12,688 nt of DNA from contig DMJN01000099.1 in the NCBI GenBank assembly GCA_003451715.1, forward strand, positions 1-12,688, written 5' to 3'. Below the pieces are notes generated by a model. That model did not search any database. It saw only the letters and a list, made by a program, of their open reading frames with translations, and was not told the DNA's origin. This document shows positions 1-7,316 of this stretch, piece after piece. Source of the DNA: Gammaproteobacteria bacterium (GTDB taxonomy: Bacteria > Pseudomonadota > Gammaproteobacteria > Pseudomonadales > Pseudohongiellaceae). The first letter of the stretch is position 1, and the number at the start of each line of letters is the position of its first letter. Both the position numbers and the translations under genes were made by a program.

Positions 1-429
1 TCACCTTCTGAAGGCGGGGCTGGGGCAGCGCTGTGTATGCGCAACGCACTGACCAGTGCGAATCTGGACGCCACCGCGGTTGGCTATATCAACGCTCATG
101 GCACCTCGACCCAAGCCGGTGATATTGCAGAGACCGAGGCAATCAAGACTGTTTTCAGTGAGCATGCGAAGAAGCTCTGCGTAAGTTCCAGCAAATCGAT
201 GATAGGGCACCTGCTGGGTGCTTCAGGAGCAGTTGAGGCGATAGTCTCTGTGCTGACTATTAGAGACCAGATTGTCTCTCCCACTATTAATTTGGATACG
301 CCCGATGCAGATTGCGATCTAGACTATGTCCCCCATACCAGCCGTGACCGCTCGGTGAATGTCGTGCTCAGCAATTCATTCGGATTCGGGGGCACCAATG
401 GCAGTCTTATCTTCTCGAAGTTCGATTGA
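1..429 (+). CDS. fabF: beta-ketoacyl-ACP synthase II (FabF), 3' part only
   Basis: This is the C-terminal 142 residues of 3-oxoacyl-[acyl-carrier-protein] synthase II, the cytoplasmic condensing enzyme of fatty-acid elongation that adds malonyl-ACP units to acyl-ACP. The frame is open from base 1, so the 5' end lies outside the window. The motif NAHGTST (bases 91-111) carries the first active-site His of the Cys-His-His triad. [16 protein letters not shown] carries the conserved Lys and the second His. The end, [14 protein letters not shown], is the glycine-rich C-terminal signature. The catalytic Cys is upstream and not visible. An internal ATG at 37 is only a Met codon within the conserved region, not a start. 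fabF heads the conserved gammaproteobacterial fabF-(pabC)-mltG-tmk-holB cluster. Identity is secure from near-unbroken resemblance to E. coli FabF. Confidence 0.96.
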   Translation, partial: SPSEGGAGAALCMRNALTSANLDATAVGYINAHGTSTQAGDIAETEAIKTVFSEHAKKLCVSSSKSMIGHLLGASGAVEAIVSVLTIRDQIVSPTINLDTPDADCDLDYVPHTSRDRSVNVVLSNSFGFGGTNGSLIFSKFD

Positions 430-631
430 CACTCTCATGTGACGAAATCACCAGGGGGCAACTCCTTTCCCGGTTAACAATTCCTGCTTGAAATGCATGC
501 TAGTCATTGACAGGCGTTACCCGAATAGCCTCGCGTGCTAGAGCAGTGCGCAGCAATGATTATATCGATGGAAAATGCTACTGTGTTGCCTGCTCAATAG
601 ACCTTCAATCATCAGGCAACCCAGCGCAGGC
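430..631. other. fabF-mltG intergenic region lacking pabC
   Basis: In E. coli and Pseudomonas, pabC (aminodeoxychorismate lyase) lies between fabF and mltG. Here only about 200 bases separate the fabF stop from the preferred mltG start, and I see no coding remnant of PabC. A TTGACA hexamer at 507-512 resembles a sigma-70 -35 box, but no good -10 lies 16-18 bases downstream, so a promoter for mltG is only possible. No rho-independent terminator is evident after fabF. Confidence 0.5.
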
Positions 632-1666
632 ATGAGACCATTTAGACTACCAGCGAATCCTAAGCTTCGGTTATTCCTGGCGTTCTGCACGGCGTCAGTC
701 TTACTACTGTTGATCACTGTATTGGTGAGTGCTCGGTATCTTTATACTTCCATTCCCGGCTTGTCAGGCAATTCGATTTATGAGGTCGCGCCCGGCAGTT
801 CCCTGTCTCGAGTCGCGCTTGATCTACAGGCACAGGGCCTGTTGGACTACCCTCAATTGTTTGTGGGCCTGGCACGCTGGCGTGGAGTGACGAATGCCAT
901 TCAAGCAGGAGAGTACCGACTGGACGTTGGTCTGACTCCTGCCCGGCTACTCGATGAGATGGTCAGTGGTGACAATGTACAGTATAGAATAACCCTCGTA
1001 GAAGGATGGACATTTGCACAGGCAATGTCAGAAATAAGTCGCAGTACCAATCTGGTACTGGAACTGCAAGACCTGTCGCGAGATGAAATCGCAAAACGCA
1101 TGGAACTCGATTACGACGATCCGGAAGGAATGCTTTTTCCGGATACTTACTTTTATACCAAAGGAGCTACAGACCTGGAGTTGTTGCGCAGGGCCAATCA
1201 GCGTCTGCAAGAGGTGTTAGAGGCTACCTGGCAATACCGCCTCGGCGCATTGCCCTATGACAATAAATACCATGCTCTGACCATGGCGTCGATTATTGAG
1301 AAAGAATCCTCATCGTTAAGCGAGCGCGGCCATATCGCTGGAGTTTTCGTGCGCAGACTGGAACAGGGTATGCGTCTGCAGTCGGATCCTACGGTGATCT
1401 ATGGGATGGGAGCAGATTTTTCAGGGGACCTGCGAGGTGCAGACCTGGCGTTGCCAACTGCCTACAATACCTATCGCATTAATGGCTTGCCTCCGACACC
1501 GATTGCCCTGGCAGGTATCGACTCAATTACAGCGAGCCTCAACCCATTGCCTTCGGATTATTTATATTTTGTAGCCAAGGGTGATGGCAGTCATTATTTT
1601 TCCAGTAACCTGGAAGAACACAACGCGGCTGTCGATCGTTTCCAACGACAACCCCAGACACAATAG
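632..1666 (+). CDS. mltG: endolytic murein transglycosylase MltG
   Basis: This inner-membrane lytic transglycosylase (YceG family) cleaves nascent glycan strands and is thought to end peptidoglycan polymerisation. From the ATG at 632 it has 344 residues, close to the 340 of E. coli MltG. A short basic N-terminus ([13 protein letters not shown]) precedes one membrane segment at about residues 14-34, giving an N-in topology. The periplasmic part holds the YceG core: [19 protein letters not shown], then [11 protein letters not shown] with the catalytic Glu at residue 225 (equivalent to E. coli E218), and [14 protein letters not shown] and [18 protein letters not shown]. An in-frame ATG at 575 would add 19 residues (MLLCCLLN...). 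Neither start has a well-spaced Shine-Dalgarno. I prefer 632 on family length and positive-inside pattern. The stop is 13 bases before the tmk start, indicating an operon. Confidence 0.95.
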   Translation: MRPFRLPANPKLRLFLAFCTASVLLLLITVLVSARYLYTSIPGLSGNSIYEVAPGSSLSRVALDLQAQGLLDYPQLFVGLARWRGVTNAIQAGEYRLDVGLTPARLLDEMVSGDNVQYRITLVEGWTFAQAMSEISRSTNLVLELQDLSRDEIAKRMELDYDDPEGMLFPDTYFYTKGATDLELLRRANQRLQEVLEATWQYRLGALPYDNKYHALTMASIIEKESSSLSERGHIAGVFVRRLEQGMRLQSDPTVIYGMGADFSGDLRGADLALPTAYNTYRINGLPPTPIALAGIDSITASLNPLPSDYLYFVAKGDGSHYFSSNLEEHNAAVDRFQRQPQTQ

Positions 1667-1679
1667 AATCTACCAAATT

Positions 1680-2330
1680 ATGCAAAACAAAAATGGGCTG
1701 TTCATCACGATCGAAGGTGTAGAAGGGGTTGGTAAAAGCACCAACATCGAAACCATCAAGCAATTCCTGGCCGGTCGTGGTATAGAATTCATTGTCACAA
1801 GAGAACCAGGTGGCACACTTTGGTCAGAACGAATTCGAAATCTGTTACTGCAGGTGAATGACGATGAAGACCTGGCTGGATTGAGCGAATTATTGCTGAT
1901 CTTCGCCGCTCGGGCCCAACACCTGGACCGACTTATCCGGCCTGCCTTGGCCGCCGGTAAGTGGGTCATTTGTGATCGATTTACAGACGCCACCTATGCC
2001 TATCAGGGTGCAGGACGGGGACTCGACCGAGGCAAGATAGCAGAACTCGAGACACTGGTTCAGGAAGAGCTGCGACCGGACCTGACAATCATCCTCGATC
2101 TCGCCCCCCAGACTGGATTGCAACGGGCACAGAACAGGGCAGCACTCGATCGATTTGAACGAGAGAAGCTGGAATTTTTTGAGAAGGTCAGACAAGCCTA
2201 TCTGGATATTGCCAGCGCCGAGCAGGAGCGCTGCGTTGTTATCGATGCGTCTCAGGATCTTAAAGCGGTCAGCAGCGAGTTGCTGATCAGACTGGAAGAG
2301 AAATTGAGCCTGCTGCAACAAGATGGTTAA
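1680..2330 (+). CDS. tmk: thymidylate kinase
   Basis: This cytoplasmic dTMP kinase makes dTDP from dTMP and ATP on the route to dTTP. It has 216 residues, normal for bacterial TMPK. The P-loop GVEGVGKST is at residues 13-21. TREPGGT at 40-46 carries the Arg that contacts the dTMP phosphate. The DRF motif is at 99-101, followed by [13 protein letters not shown] of the nucleoside site, and a LID-like Arg-rich segment lies around [13 protein letters not shown]. The ATG at 1680 puts the P-loop at the usual distance from the N-terminus. An upstream in-frame ATG at 1581 would overlap mltG by 86 bases and add residues unlike the family, so it is rejected. The Shine-Dalgarno before 1680 is weak. The gene lies between mltG (13-base gap) and holB (10-base gap), consistent with co-transcription. 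Confidence 0.97.
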   Translation: MQNKNGLFITIEGVEGVGKSTNIETIKQFLAGRGIEFIVTREPGGTLWSERIRNLLLQVNDDEDLAGLSELLLIFAARAQHLDRLIRPALAAGKWVICDRFTDATYAYQGAGRGLDRGKIAELETLVQEELRPDLTIILDLAPQTGLQRAQNRAALDRFEREKLEFFEKVRQAYLDIASAEQERCVVIDASQDLKAVSSELLIRLEEKLSLLQQDG

Positions 2331-2333
2331 GGA
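2329..2333 (+). promoter_or_regulatory. Shine-Dalgarno that fixes the holB start
   Basis: AAGGA overlaps the tmk stop codon and lies 7 bases before the ATG at 2341. It favours that start over the in-frame ATG at 2323, which overlaps tmk and has no comparable site. Confidence 0.6.
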
Positions 2334-2340
2334 TTCCAAC

Positions 2341-3351
2341 ATGCTGCCAGAAGTGCCTTTCCCTTGGCAGAACAGTCAGTGGCAGCGCCTCGCACAGCAG
2401 TATGAAGAGAGACTATTACCCCACGCATTTCTAGTCTGTGGCGACCAGGGACTCGGGAAGTCATTGTTTGTTCGCGGATTCTCCCGCTACATGCTCTGCC
2501 AGAATCCGCTCAAACAATTCGCCTGCGGCATCTGCAGAAACTGCCGGCAGGCCGGAGAAGATTTCAACCATCCCGATGTGTTGCACATAGCACCGCTGGA
2601 GGGTAAACGGGACATCAATGTCGAGCAGATTCGATCGCTCATCAATTTCATTGTCCATACCAGTCACGCCGGAATAGCGAAGATTGCCATCATCGATGCG
2701 GCACATCATTTGAATATCAGCTCTGCCAATGCCTTGTTGAAGACACTCGAAGAGCCCACCCTGAACAGCTATTTATTTCTAGTCACTGAATTTCCGGGTA
2801 GTTTACCAGCAACGACCCGTAGTCGCTGTCAACGCGTGTTATTCAGCTCTCCTGCTCGCGAAGTTGCGCAACAATGGCTGAACTCAAAATCTTTGCCGGA
2901 GAGTGTGGTAGATATAGATCGATTGCTGGAAGCCGCCGAATGCCGACCCCTCTATGCAATCCAACTGGCTGAACAGGGGGCCGTAGAACAACGCGATCAG
3001 TTCCTCAACAAGCTTTACCAATTATCGACAGGCTCACAATCACCCCAATCGCTGGTCTCGTTGGCATTGAAAATCGGAGAATCAGCCGTAATTGGGCATT
3101 TGCTGTTGACTTCATCTATATTAATAAAGAGCTTGAGCAGCAATCAGCGTCCAGGCGAATCAGCAAATGAAATCGATAATCTATACAGTTTGCTCATTGC
3201 ACGAGAGCGGCCGACCCGTACGCTACTAGTTGAGCTGATGCAGTTTTACGACGCCGTCATTGTAGCGCGTAAGCAAATGCTGAGTGGGACGAATCCGAAC
3301 GGTCAATTGATTATGGAGTCATTAATCTGGCGTTGGTATCAGTTTATCTGA
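2341..3351 (+). CDS. holB: DNA polymerase III subunit delta' (clamp loader)
   Basis: Delta' is the stator subunit of the clamp loader that opens and loads the beta sliding clamp. This protein has 336 residues (E. coli 334) and begins MLPEVPFPWQ, like the (Y)PWQ start typical of HolB. The AAA+ fold is seen in GDQGLGKS (34-41), an intact Walker A, whereas E. coli delta' has a degenerate one. A zinc module has Cys at 53, 62, 65 and 68 (C-x8-C-xx-C-xx-C), the spacing seen in clamp-loader subunits. HPDVLHI, NALLKTLEEP and the arginine-finger motif TTRSRC follow. The C-terminal collar region is less conserved. The start at 2341 is chosen for its Shine-Dalgarno and family fit. pilZ follows after 55 bases. 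An intact P-loop need not mean ATPase activity. Confidence 0.95.
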   Translation: MLPEVPFPWQNSQWQRLAQQYEERLLPHAFLVCGDQGLGKSLFVRGFSRYMLCQNPLKQFACGICRNCRQAGEDFNHPDVLHIAPLEGKRDINVEQIRSLINFIVHTSHAGIAKIAIIDAAHHLNISSANALLKTLEEPTLNSYLFLVTEFPGSLPATTRSRCQRVLFSSPAREVAQQWLNSKSLPESVVDIDRLLEAAECRPLYAIQLAEQGAVEQRDQFLNKLYQLSTGSQSPQSLVSLALKIGESAVIGHLLLTSSILIKSLSSNQRPGESANEIDNLYSLLIARERPTRTLLVELMQFYDAVIVARKQMLSGTNPNGQLIMESLIWRWYQFI

Positions 3352-3406
3352 TTGCCTGCAGTTCATTTTCCAGAAAGATTACAGTCGGGCAGGGAGCCTA
3401 CACCGA

Positions 3407-3742
3407 ATGTCGAATCAAACTTTTCTATCGGTCTATATTAAGGATAAAGATGACCTTTACGCACTCTATATGCCGTTCATTATGAATGGCGGTCTGTTTA
3501 TTCCTTTCCAGGCAACGTACGATATCGGTGCCGAGTTATTCCTGATACTTGGATTACCTGATCAGAAGAAAAAACTGACGGTATCAACCAGGGTGACCTG
3601 GATCAGTCATTCCAGGGCGCAGGCTTGTAAGTTGCAAGGCATCGGGATTCAGTTCGTTGATACAGATGGAGCAAGCAGGAGTTGCATAGAGGAAATTCTG
3701 GCGAATCGACTCAACAACGATACAGCAACACTGACGATATAG
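3407..3742 (+). CDS. pilZ: PilZ-type protein for type IV pilus biogenesis
   Basis: This is a 111-residue single-domain protein resembling Pseudomonas PilZ, which is needed for type IV pilus assembly and works with FimX and the PilB ATPase. The stretch IKDKDDLYALYMPFI followed by NGGLFIP (27-33) is the hallmark of this subgroup, and GIGIQFVD matches the second PilZ motif. The RxxxR c-di-GMP-binding motif is absent, as in P. aeruginosa PilZ, so the protein probably does not bind c-di-GMP itself (family knowledge). AGGGAG at 3391-3396 serves as Shine-Dalgarno, 10 bases before the ATG. The position straight after holB matches Pseudomonas, but tatD, which usually follows, is missing. A convergent gene ends 13 bases downstream. 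The organism therefore probably makes type IV pili. Confidence 0.93.
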   Translation: MSNQTFLSVYIKDKDDLYALYMPFIMNGGLFIPFQATYDIGAELFLILGLPDQKKKLTVSTRVTWISHSRAQACKLQGIGIQFVDTDGASRSCIEEILANRLNNDTATLTI

Positions 3743-3755
3743 GGATGCAGAGTGT

Positions 3756-4892
3756 TCAGGAAAGTAATTGTACAACCTCATCGGCGATGGCAAGACTGGC
3801 TGTTAACCCCGGAGATTCGATACCAAACAACTGCAGCAAACCCGGAGTTCCTTTCTCTTCATAATTCTCGATTATGAAATCGGCGGCAGGTTCTCCTCTA
3901 GCTGCTAGTTTGGGACGTATACCAGAATAAGCGGGTTGAAGTTTTCCCGCTGAGATAGCTGGGAAGTAGGTGGCGATAGCTGCTGCAAAGATTTCCCGTT
4001 TAGAAGGATTAACGTCATAGTTTCTTTCATCCACATATTCTGAGTCTGGGCCGAAGCGAACCTGACCCGCCATATCAAGAGTGCTATGAATGCCAAGTCC
4101 TTGGGTATTCTTTTCAGGCAATGGATATATCAGATACTTAAATGGGCCCGCCGCTGAATAACTGAAGTAATCGCCCTTACACAGATGTATCTCTGGAACA
4201 GTCTGTTGGTTGACACCTTCGATCTTTCTAGCGAGAGATCCAGCATCGAGGCCGGCACAATTCACAAAGTAGTCACAACGGAATTGGTAAGCTTCCGAAT
4301 TGTTGCCATCACCGATGCGAGTATCCACGATGAATCCCTGGTTTGCTCTGGTGACTGCTTTTATCTCGGTATGTGGCGCAAATTCAACGCCATTGTTTTG
4401 CGCCAGGCGCAACAGGCTCTGCATGTAGGCATGAGCGTCGATGATGCCGGTGGAGGGCGAGAGCAGGGCATAGTCGGCTTCCACCGCTGGCTCCCGCTGC
4501 TGCAGCTGACGCCTGTCGAGCCACTGCAGATCGTCGACGCCATTACGCAACCCTTTCAACCGTAGAGCCTCCAGTTCATTCATTACGGATTTTCCCGCAA
4601 CAATCAGCTTGCCGAGTTGCCGGTACCCGACGCCATGCTGCTGGCAATGTTCATAGAGGAGCCGTTTACCCCTTAGACAGAGTCTGGCCTTGAGACTGCC
4701 TGCAGCGTAGTAGATACCGGCGTGGATGACTTCGCTGTTGCGGCTGCTGATATGCTGACCGAAACCTGCCTCGCGTTCGACTACCACAATAGCCTTATTA
4801 CTAAAGCGCCGGGAGTTGGACAACTGTAGAGCAATGGCCAAACCGATCACTCCCGCTCCGGCAATACATACGTCGAATCTGTCCAAAGCCAT
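3756..4892 (-). CDS. FAD-dependent oxidoreductase, L-2-hydroxyglutarate oxidase-like
   Basis: This DAO-superfamily flavoprotein has 378 residues. The FAD Rossmann motif GAGVIG is at 12-17. The segment HISSRNSEVIHAGIYYAAGS and the following LKARLCLRGKRLLYE closely parallel L-2-hydroxyglutarate dehydrogenase/oxidase (E. coli LhgO: HNSGVIHAGVYYTPGSLKA). The protein ends with GLLQLFGIESPGLTASLAIAD, usual for the shorter proteobacterial branch. The predicted reaction is L-2-hydroxyglutarate to 2-oxoglutarate, with electrons passing to the quinone pool or oxygen. Substrate is inferred from family; a related 2-hydroxyacid or amino acid is possible. It lies 13 bases after alkB on the same strand, so the two are probably co-transcribed. 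AAGGA directly abuts the ATG at 4892, leaving no spacer. The TTG two codons later has a 6-base spacer and may be the true start. The gene converges on pilZ. Confidence 0.85.
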   Translation of the reverse strand: MALDRFDVCIAGAGVIGLAIALQLSNSRRFSNKAIVVVEREAGFGQHISSRNSEVIHAGIYYAAGSLKARLCLRGKRLLYEHCQQHGVGYRQLGKLIVAGKSVMNELEALRLKGLRNGVDDLQWLDRRQLQQREPAVEADYALLSPSTGIIDAHAYMQSLLRLAQNNGVEFAPHTEIKAVTRANQGFIVDTRIGDGNNSEAYQFRCDYFVNCAGLDAGSLARKIEGVNQQTVPEIHLCKGDYFSYSAAGPFKYLIYPLPEKNTQGLGIHSTLDMAGQVRFGPDSEYVDERNYDVNPSKREIFAAAIATYFPAISAGKLQPAYSGIRPKLAARGEPAADFIIENYEEKGTPGLLQLFGIESPGLTASLAIADEVVQLLS

Positions 4893-4905
4893 TCCTTAGC
4901 GAGTC

Positions 4906-5529
4906 CTAATAGGCGGTTCTAAAAGTCAGGTTTACCCGTGGTTCAATCAAACCTTTAATTTTAGGTATCTGATGCATCCATTTGTCTTGCAGGGTATTTC
5001 CCATTAGTAAAAGACTTCCATCCCGGAGCAAAAGCTTGTGCCTGGGTAGATCCTGGCGAGTCTTATGGTGCAACTGGAAGGGGCGTTCGGCACCGAAACT
5101 CACTGAAGCGATGACTGGATTAGGACCCAGTTCCGCTTCGTCGTCGGCGTGCCAAGCGACACTGTCTTGCCCGTTGCGATAATAATTGAGCAAAACAGAA
5201 TTAAATTCTGCGCCGGTTAAGCGGTGTATTTGTCTGCGAACCCGCAGAACCGCCTCGCTCAAGGCAACGGGCACCAGGCGTAATCCCGAATACCCATAAC
5301 AGCAGTCACGATCTCCCATCCAGCACTGTAACCTCGGCACAGCAATCTCCCTGCCTGCTATTCGGAGCGTGTCCTGCCGCCAGGGAGTCGTTTCCAGCAG
5401 GGCGTTCAGCAATTGAACACTCTGCTGTGGTGCGAATGCCCAGGGAAACTCTCGGAGGGCGGCGTCGACGAGATCGTGATCCTCATAAAGGCGGGAATCT
5501 ACTGTGTCTTCGAAGAGATTGGCTTGCAT
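4906..5529 (-). CDS. alkB: AlkB-family 2-oxoglutarate/Fe(II) dioxygenase, DNA repair
   Basis: This 207-residue AlkB-type demethylase resembles the ALKBH2/3 branch more than E. coli AlkB. It oxidatively removes alkyl groups such as 1-methyladenine and 3-methylcytosine from DNA, using Fe(II), O2 and 2-oxoglutarate. Iron ligands are His127 and Asp129 in VAWHADDE and His186 in WMHQIPK. The 2-oxoglutarate-binding Arg residues are 198 and 204 in PRVNLTFR. LLNYYRNGQDSVAWH and IASVSFGAERPF are strong ALKBH2/3-like signatures, and PRLQCWMGD is the substrate-lid region. An in-frame ATG at 5637 would add 36 residues and overlap the divergent gor start, so MQANLFED at 5529 is preferred, although its Shine-Dalgarno is weak. 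Downstream on the same strand is the L-2-hydroxyglutarate oxidase-like gene. Cellular substrate is not shown by the sequence. Confidence 0.93.
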   Translation of the reverse strand: MQANLFEDTVDSRLYEDHDLVDAALREFPWAFAPQQSVQLLNALLETTPWRQDTLRIAGREIAVPRLQCWMGDRDCCYGYSGLRLVPVALSEAVLRVRRQIHRLTGAEFNSVLLNYYRNGQDSVAWHADDEAELGPNPVIASVSFGAERPFQLHHKTRQDLPRHKLLLRDGSLLLMGNTLQDKWMHQIPKIKGLIEPRVNLTFRTAY

Positions 5530-5627
5530 AATGGTCGTTACTTTCGTCGCTCCAGCTGAGGCATAATGCCACTCTCGCCAGGGGATCGCCCGGGACTTGG
5601 ACTCGTCATACACAAGGATACCGTATC
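5530..5627. promoter_or_regulatory. divergent alkB/gor control region
   Basis: This 98-base region separates alkB (-) and gor (+) and must hold promoters for both, unless alkB starts further upstream. GGCATAATGCC at 5560-5570 is an interrupted palindrome with 5-bp arms and a single central base. It contains CATAAT, which could be a -10 box for gor, but no good -35 box is visible. The regulator is unknown; I saw no convincing OxyR, LexA or Ada box. Confidence 0.4.
5614..5618 (+). promoter_or_regulatory. Shine-Dalgarno supporting the gor TTG start
   Basis: AAGGA lies 9 bases before TTG at 5628. No in-frame ATG lies near enough to begin before the FAD-binding GAGSGG motif, so the TTG start is well supported. 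Confidence 0.6.
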
Positions 5628-6995
5628 TTGGAAACATTTGATTACGATCTGTTTGTCATAGGAGCTGGATCGGGAGGCGTACGTGCCTGTCGGGTAGCGG
5701 CCAACCTGGGTGCCCGGGTAGCCGTGGCCGAAGAGCGTTATTTTGGGGGTACTTGTGTCAACGTCGGTTGCGTCCCAAAAAAACTCTTCAGCTACGCAGC
5801 CCATTATCGAGATGACTTCGCAGACAGTCGTGGATTTGGCTGGATCGGGCCTGAACCGAGCTTTGATTGGTCAGTTTTACTCAATAATAAAAACAATGAA
5901 ATCAAAAGGCTAAACGGAATATATAAAGCAATTCTTGATAATAATGACGTGACGGTGTTTAACTGCCGTGCCACCCTGCAAGGCCCCCATGAGATCCGCG
6001 TTGACGGGCGCACTGTGACGACCCGCTATATCCTGCTAGCAGTGGGAGGCTGGCCCTGGGTGCCGCAATTCGAGGGCAATGAACACGTCATAAACTCTAA
6101 TGACGTATTTCATCTCCAGCAATTACCCGAGACCATCACCATCGTGGGTGGTGGCTACATTGCTGTTGAGTTCGCCAGCATCTTATCCCGGTTGGGATGC
6201 GAAACCACCTTGGTGTATCGCCGCGACAGACTACTGCGGGGATTCGACGCAGAGATTCGCCACTTCATAACTGCGGAAATAGGCCGCCATGTGACCCTGA
6301 AATTGGAAAATGATGTTGAAAAAATAACTCGAAATAACAGTATGCTAAAGGTAGAACTTAAATCTGGACCTGAAGTTGAGTGCCAGACAGTGTTATACGC
6401 CACCGGGAGGCGCTCTTTGACCGAAAACCTGGGTCTGGAAAATACCGCCGTGGCCAGGACCGAAACCGGCGCAATTGCGGTCGATGCCCAATTTAAGACT
6501 GACGAGCCCAGTATCTATGCCGTAGGCGACGCCATCGACCACGTCGCCTTGACTCCAGTTGCCCTGAGTGAGGGTCAAATTGTCGCCAGGTCTCTGTTTT
6601 CACAAGAGAAACGGCTTATGAGCTATGACAATATCCCGACTACCGTGTTTTGCCATCCTAATCTCGGTAGCGTGGGGCTCAGTGAGGAACAGGCCCTGGC
6701 CCGTGAACTATCGATTGATGTGTACAGCGCTACAGTAAGGCAGCTGAAGCACACCCTGAGCGATCGCGACGAGATGGCCATGTTAAAACTGGTGGTGGAT
6801 AACTCAACAGACCGGGTCGTCGGGCTACACATGGTCGGTCCCGATGCGGGTGAACTGGTGCAGGGCTTTGCCGTAGCGATGAATTGTGGCGCCACCAAGG
6901 CGGATTTCGATAGCACCATCGGCATTCATCCGACGCTGGCGGAGGAGTTCGTCACGATGCGCACAAAACGTAAGGACCACGCAAAACAGAACTGA
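5628..6995 (+). CDS. gor: glutathione-disulfide reductase
   Basis: This cytoplasmic flavoprotein reduces oxidised glutathione with NADPH. It has 455 residues, the usual length. The FAD Rossmann motif is GAGSGG (12-17). The redox disulfide is Cys43/Cys48 in GGTCVNVGCVPKK. The NADPH domain has VGGGYIAVEFASIL followed by YRRDRLLRGFD, whose Arg residues are the usual NADPH rather than NADH determinants. YAVGDA is the second FAD motif. The C-terminal dimer-interface acid-base pair is His434/Glu439 in IHPTLAEE. These features fit glutathione reductase better than dihydrolipoamide dehydrogenase or mercuric reductase. Translation starts at TTG with a good upstream AAGGA. The gene is divergent from alkB and convergent with the GST-like gene, so a glutathione producer and a possible consumer are neighbours without sharing an operon. 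Confidence 0.95.
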   Translation: METFDYDLFVIGAGSGGVRACRVAANLGARVAVAEERYFGGTCVNVGCVPKKLFSYAAHYRDDFADSRGFGWIGPEPSFDWSVLLNNKNNEIKRLNGIYKAILDNNDVTVFNCRATLQGPHEIRVDGRTVTTRYILLAVGGWPWVPQFEGNEHVINSNDVFHLQQLPETITIVGGGYIAVEFASILSRLGCETTLVYRRDRLLRGFDAEIRHFITAEIGRHVTLKLENDVEKITRNNSMLKVELKSGPEVECQTVLYATGRRSLTENLGLENTAVARTETGAIAVDAQFKTDEPSIYAVGDAIDHVALTPVALSEGQIVARSLFSQEKRLMSYDNIPTTVFCHPNLGSVGLSEEQALARELSIDVYSATVRQLKHTLSDRDEMAMLKLVVDNSTDRVVGLHMVGPDAGELVQGFAVAMNCGATKADFDSTIGIHPTLAEEFVTMRTKRKDHAKQN

Positions 6996-7088
6996 GGGCA
7001 GTGGTGTTAAGGCAACAATTAATTATCATCAATAACTGATAGATATTGTTATAAACATGACCTTGCCACGTGAAACATCACTATTTCG

Positions 7089-7120
7089 TTATTTCCGGTA
7101 ATAAAGATTACCGGAAATAA
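7089..7120. repeat. perfect 14-bp inverted repeat, 4-base loop
   Basis: The arms TTATTTCCGGTAAT (7089-7102) and ATTACCGGAAATAA (7107-7120) are exact reverse complements around the loop AAAG. The repeat sits 93 bases after gor in a convergent gap, where a bidirectional terminator would be expected. Neither side has a T-tract, so it may instead be a 3'-end stabilising hairpin or a protein-binding dyad. Confidence 0.75.
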
Positions 7121-7267
7121 GAGATATCCATTCAAGCAGGCCCAAATTCGAACGCAGTGCCCGCCCCATCAGCCCTGCAAGACATTGCCCTATTTCCGCC
7201 CTACACGATGTACTGGCAGAGACGGTGTATTTACTCAGGGAAAGAAAAGTAGCTGGCGGGCGCCTGA

Positions 7268-7279
7268 ACTGCTAGCAGT
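7268..7279. repeat. perfect 12-bp palindrome
   Basis: ACTGCTAGCAGT equals its own reverse complement with no spacer. It lies in the gor/GST gap, about 60 bases beyond the stop codon of the GST-like gene. Function is unknown; a protein-binding site is possible, as is chance. Confidence 0.5.
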
Positions 7280-7316
7280 AACAGGCTATTGCCACAATAA
7301 TCTGCGTGTAGTGATA

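Noticed and set aside
507..536. Sigma-70 promoter at TTGACA upstream of mltG
   Set aside because: The sequence 16-18 bases downstream is GC-rich with no -10 resemblance, so it is mentioned only as a possibility.
1581..1679. Upstream ATG for tmk at 1581
   Set aside because: It lies inside mltG and would place the P-loop far from the N-terminus, unlike all thymidylate kinases I know.
4185..4565. 126-codon plus-strand reading frame inside the oxidoreductase gene
   Set aside because: It lies wholly antisense to a well-recognised flavoprotein and its translation has no recognisable motif.
5530..5637. N-terminal extension of AlkB from an ATG at 5637
   Set aside because: It overlaps the divergent gor start, adds residues unlike the family, and the start at 5529 gives a normal-length protein.
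7057..7101. 14-codon ORF after gor ending in the inverted repeat, like a leader peptide
   Set aside because: No downstream gene lies on the same strand for it to control, and no good ribosome site precedes it.
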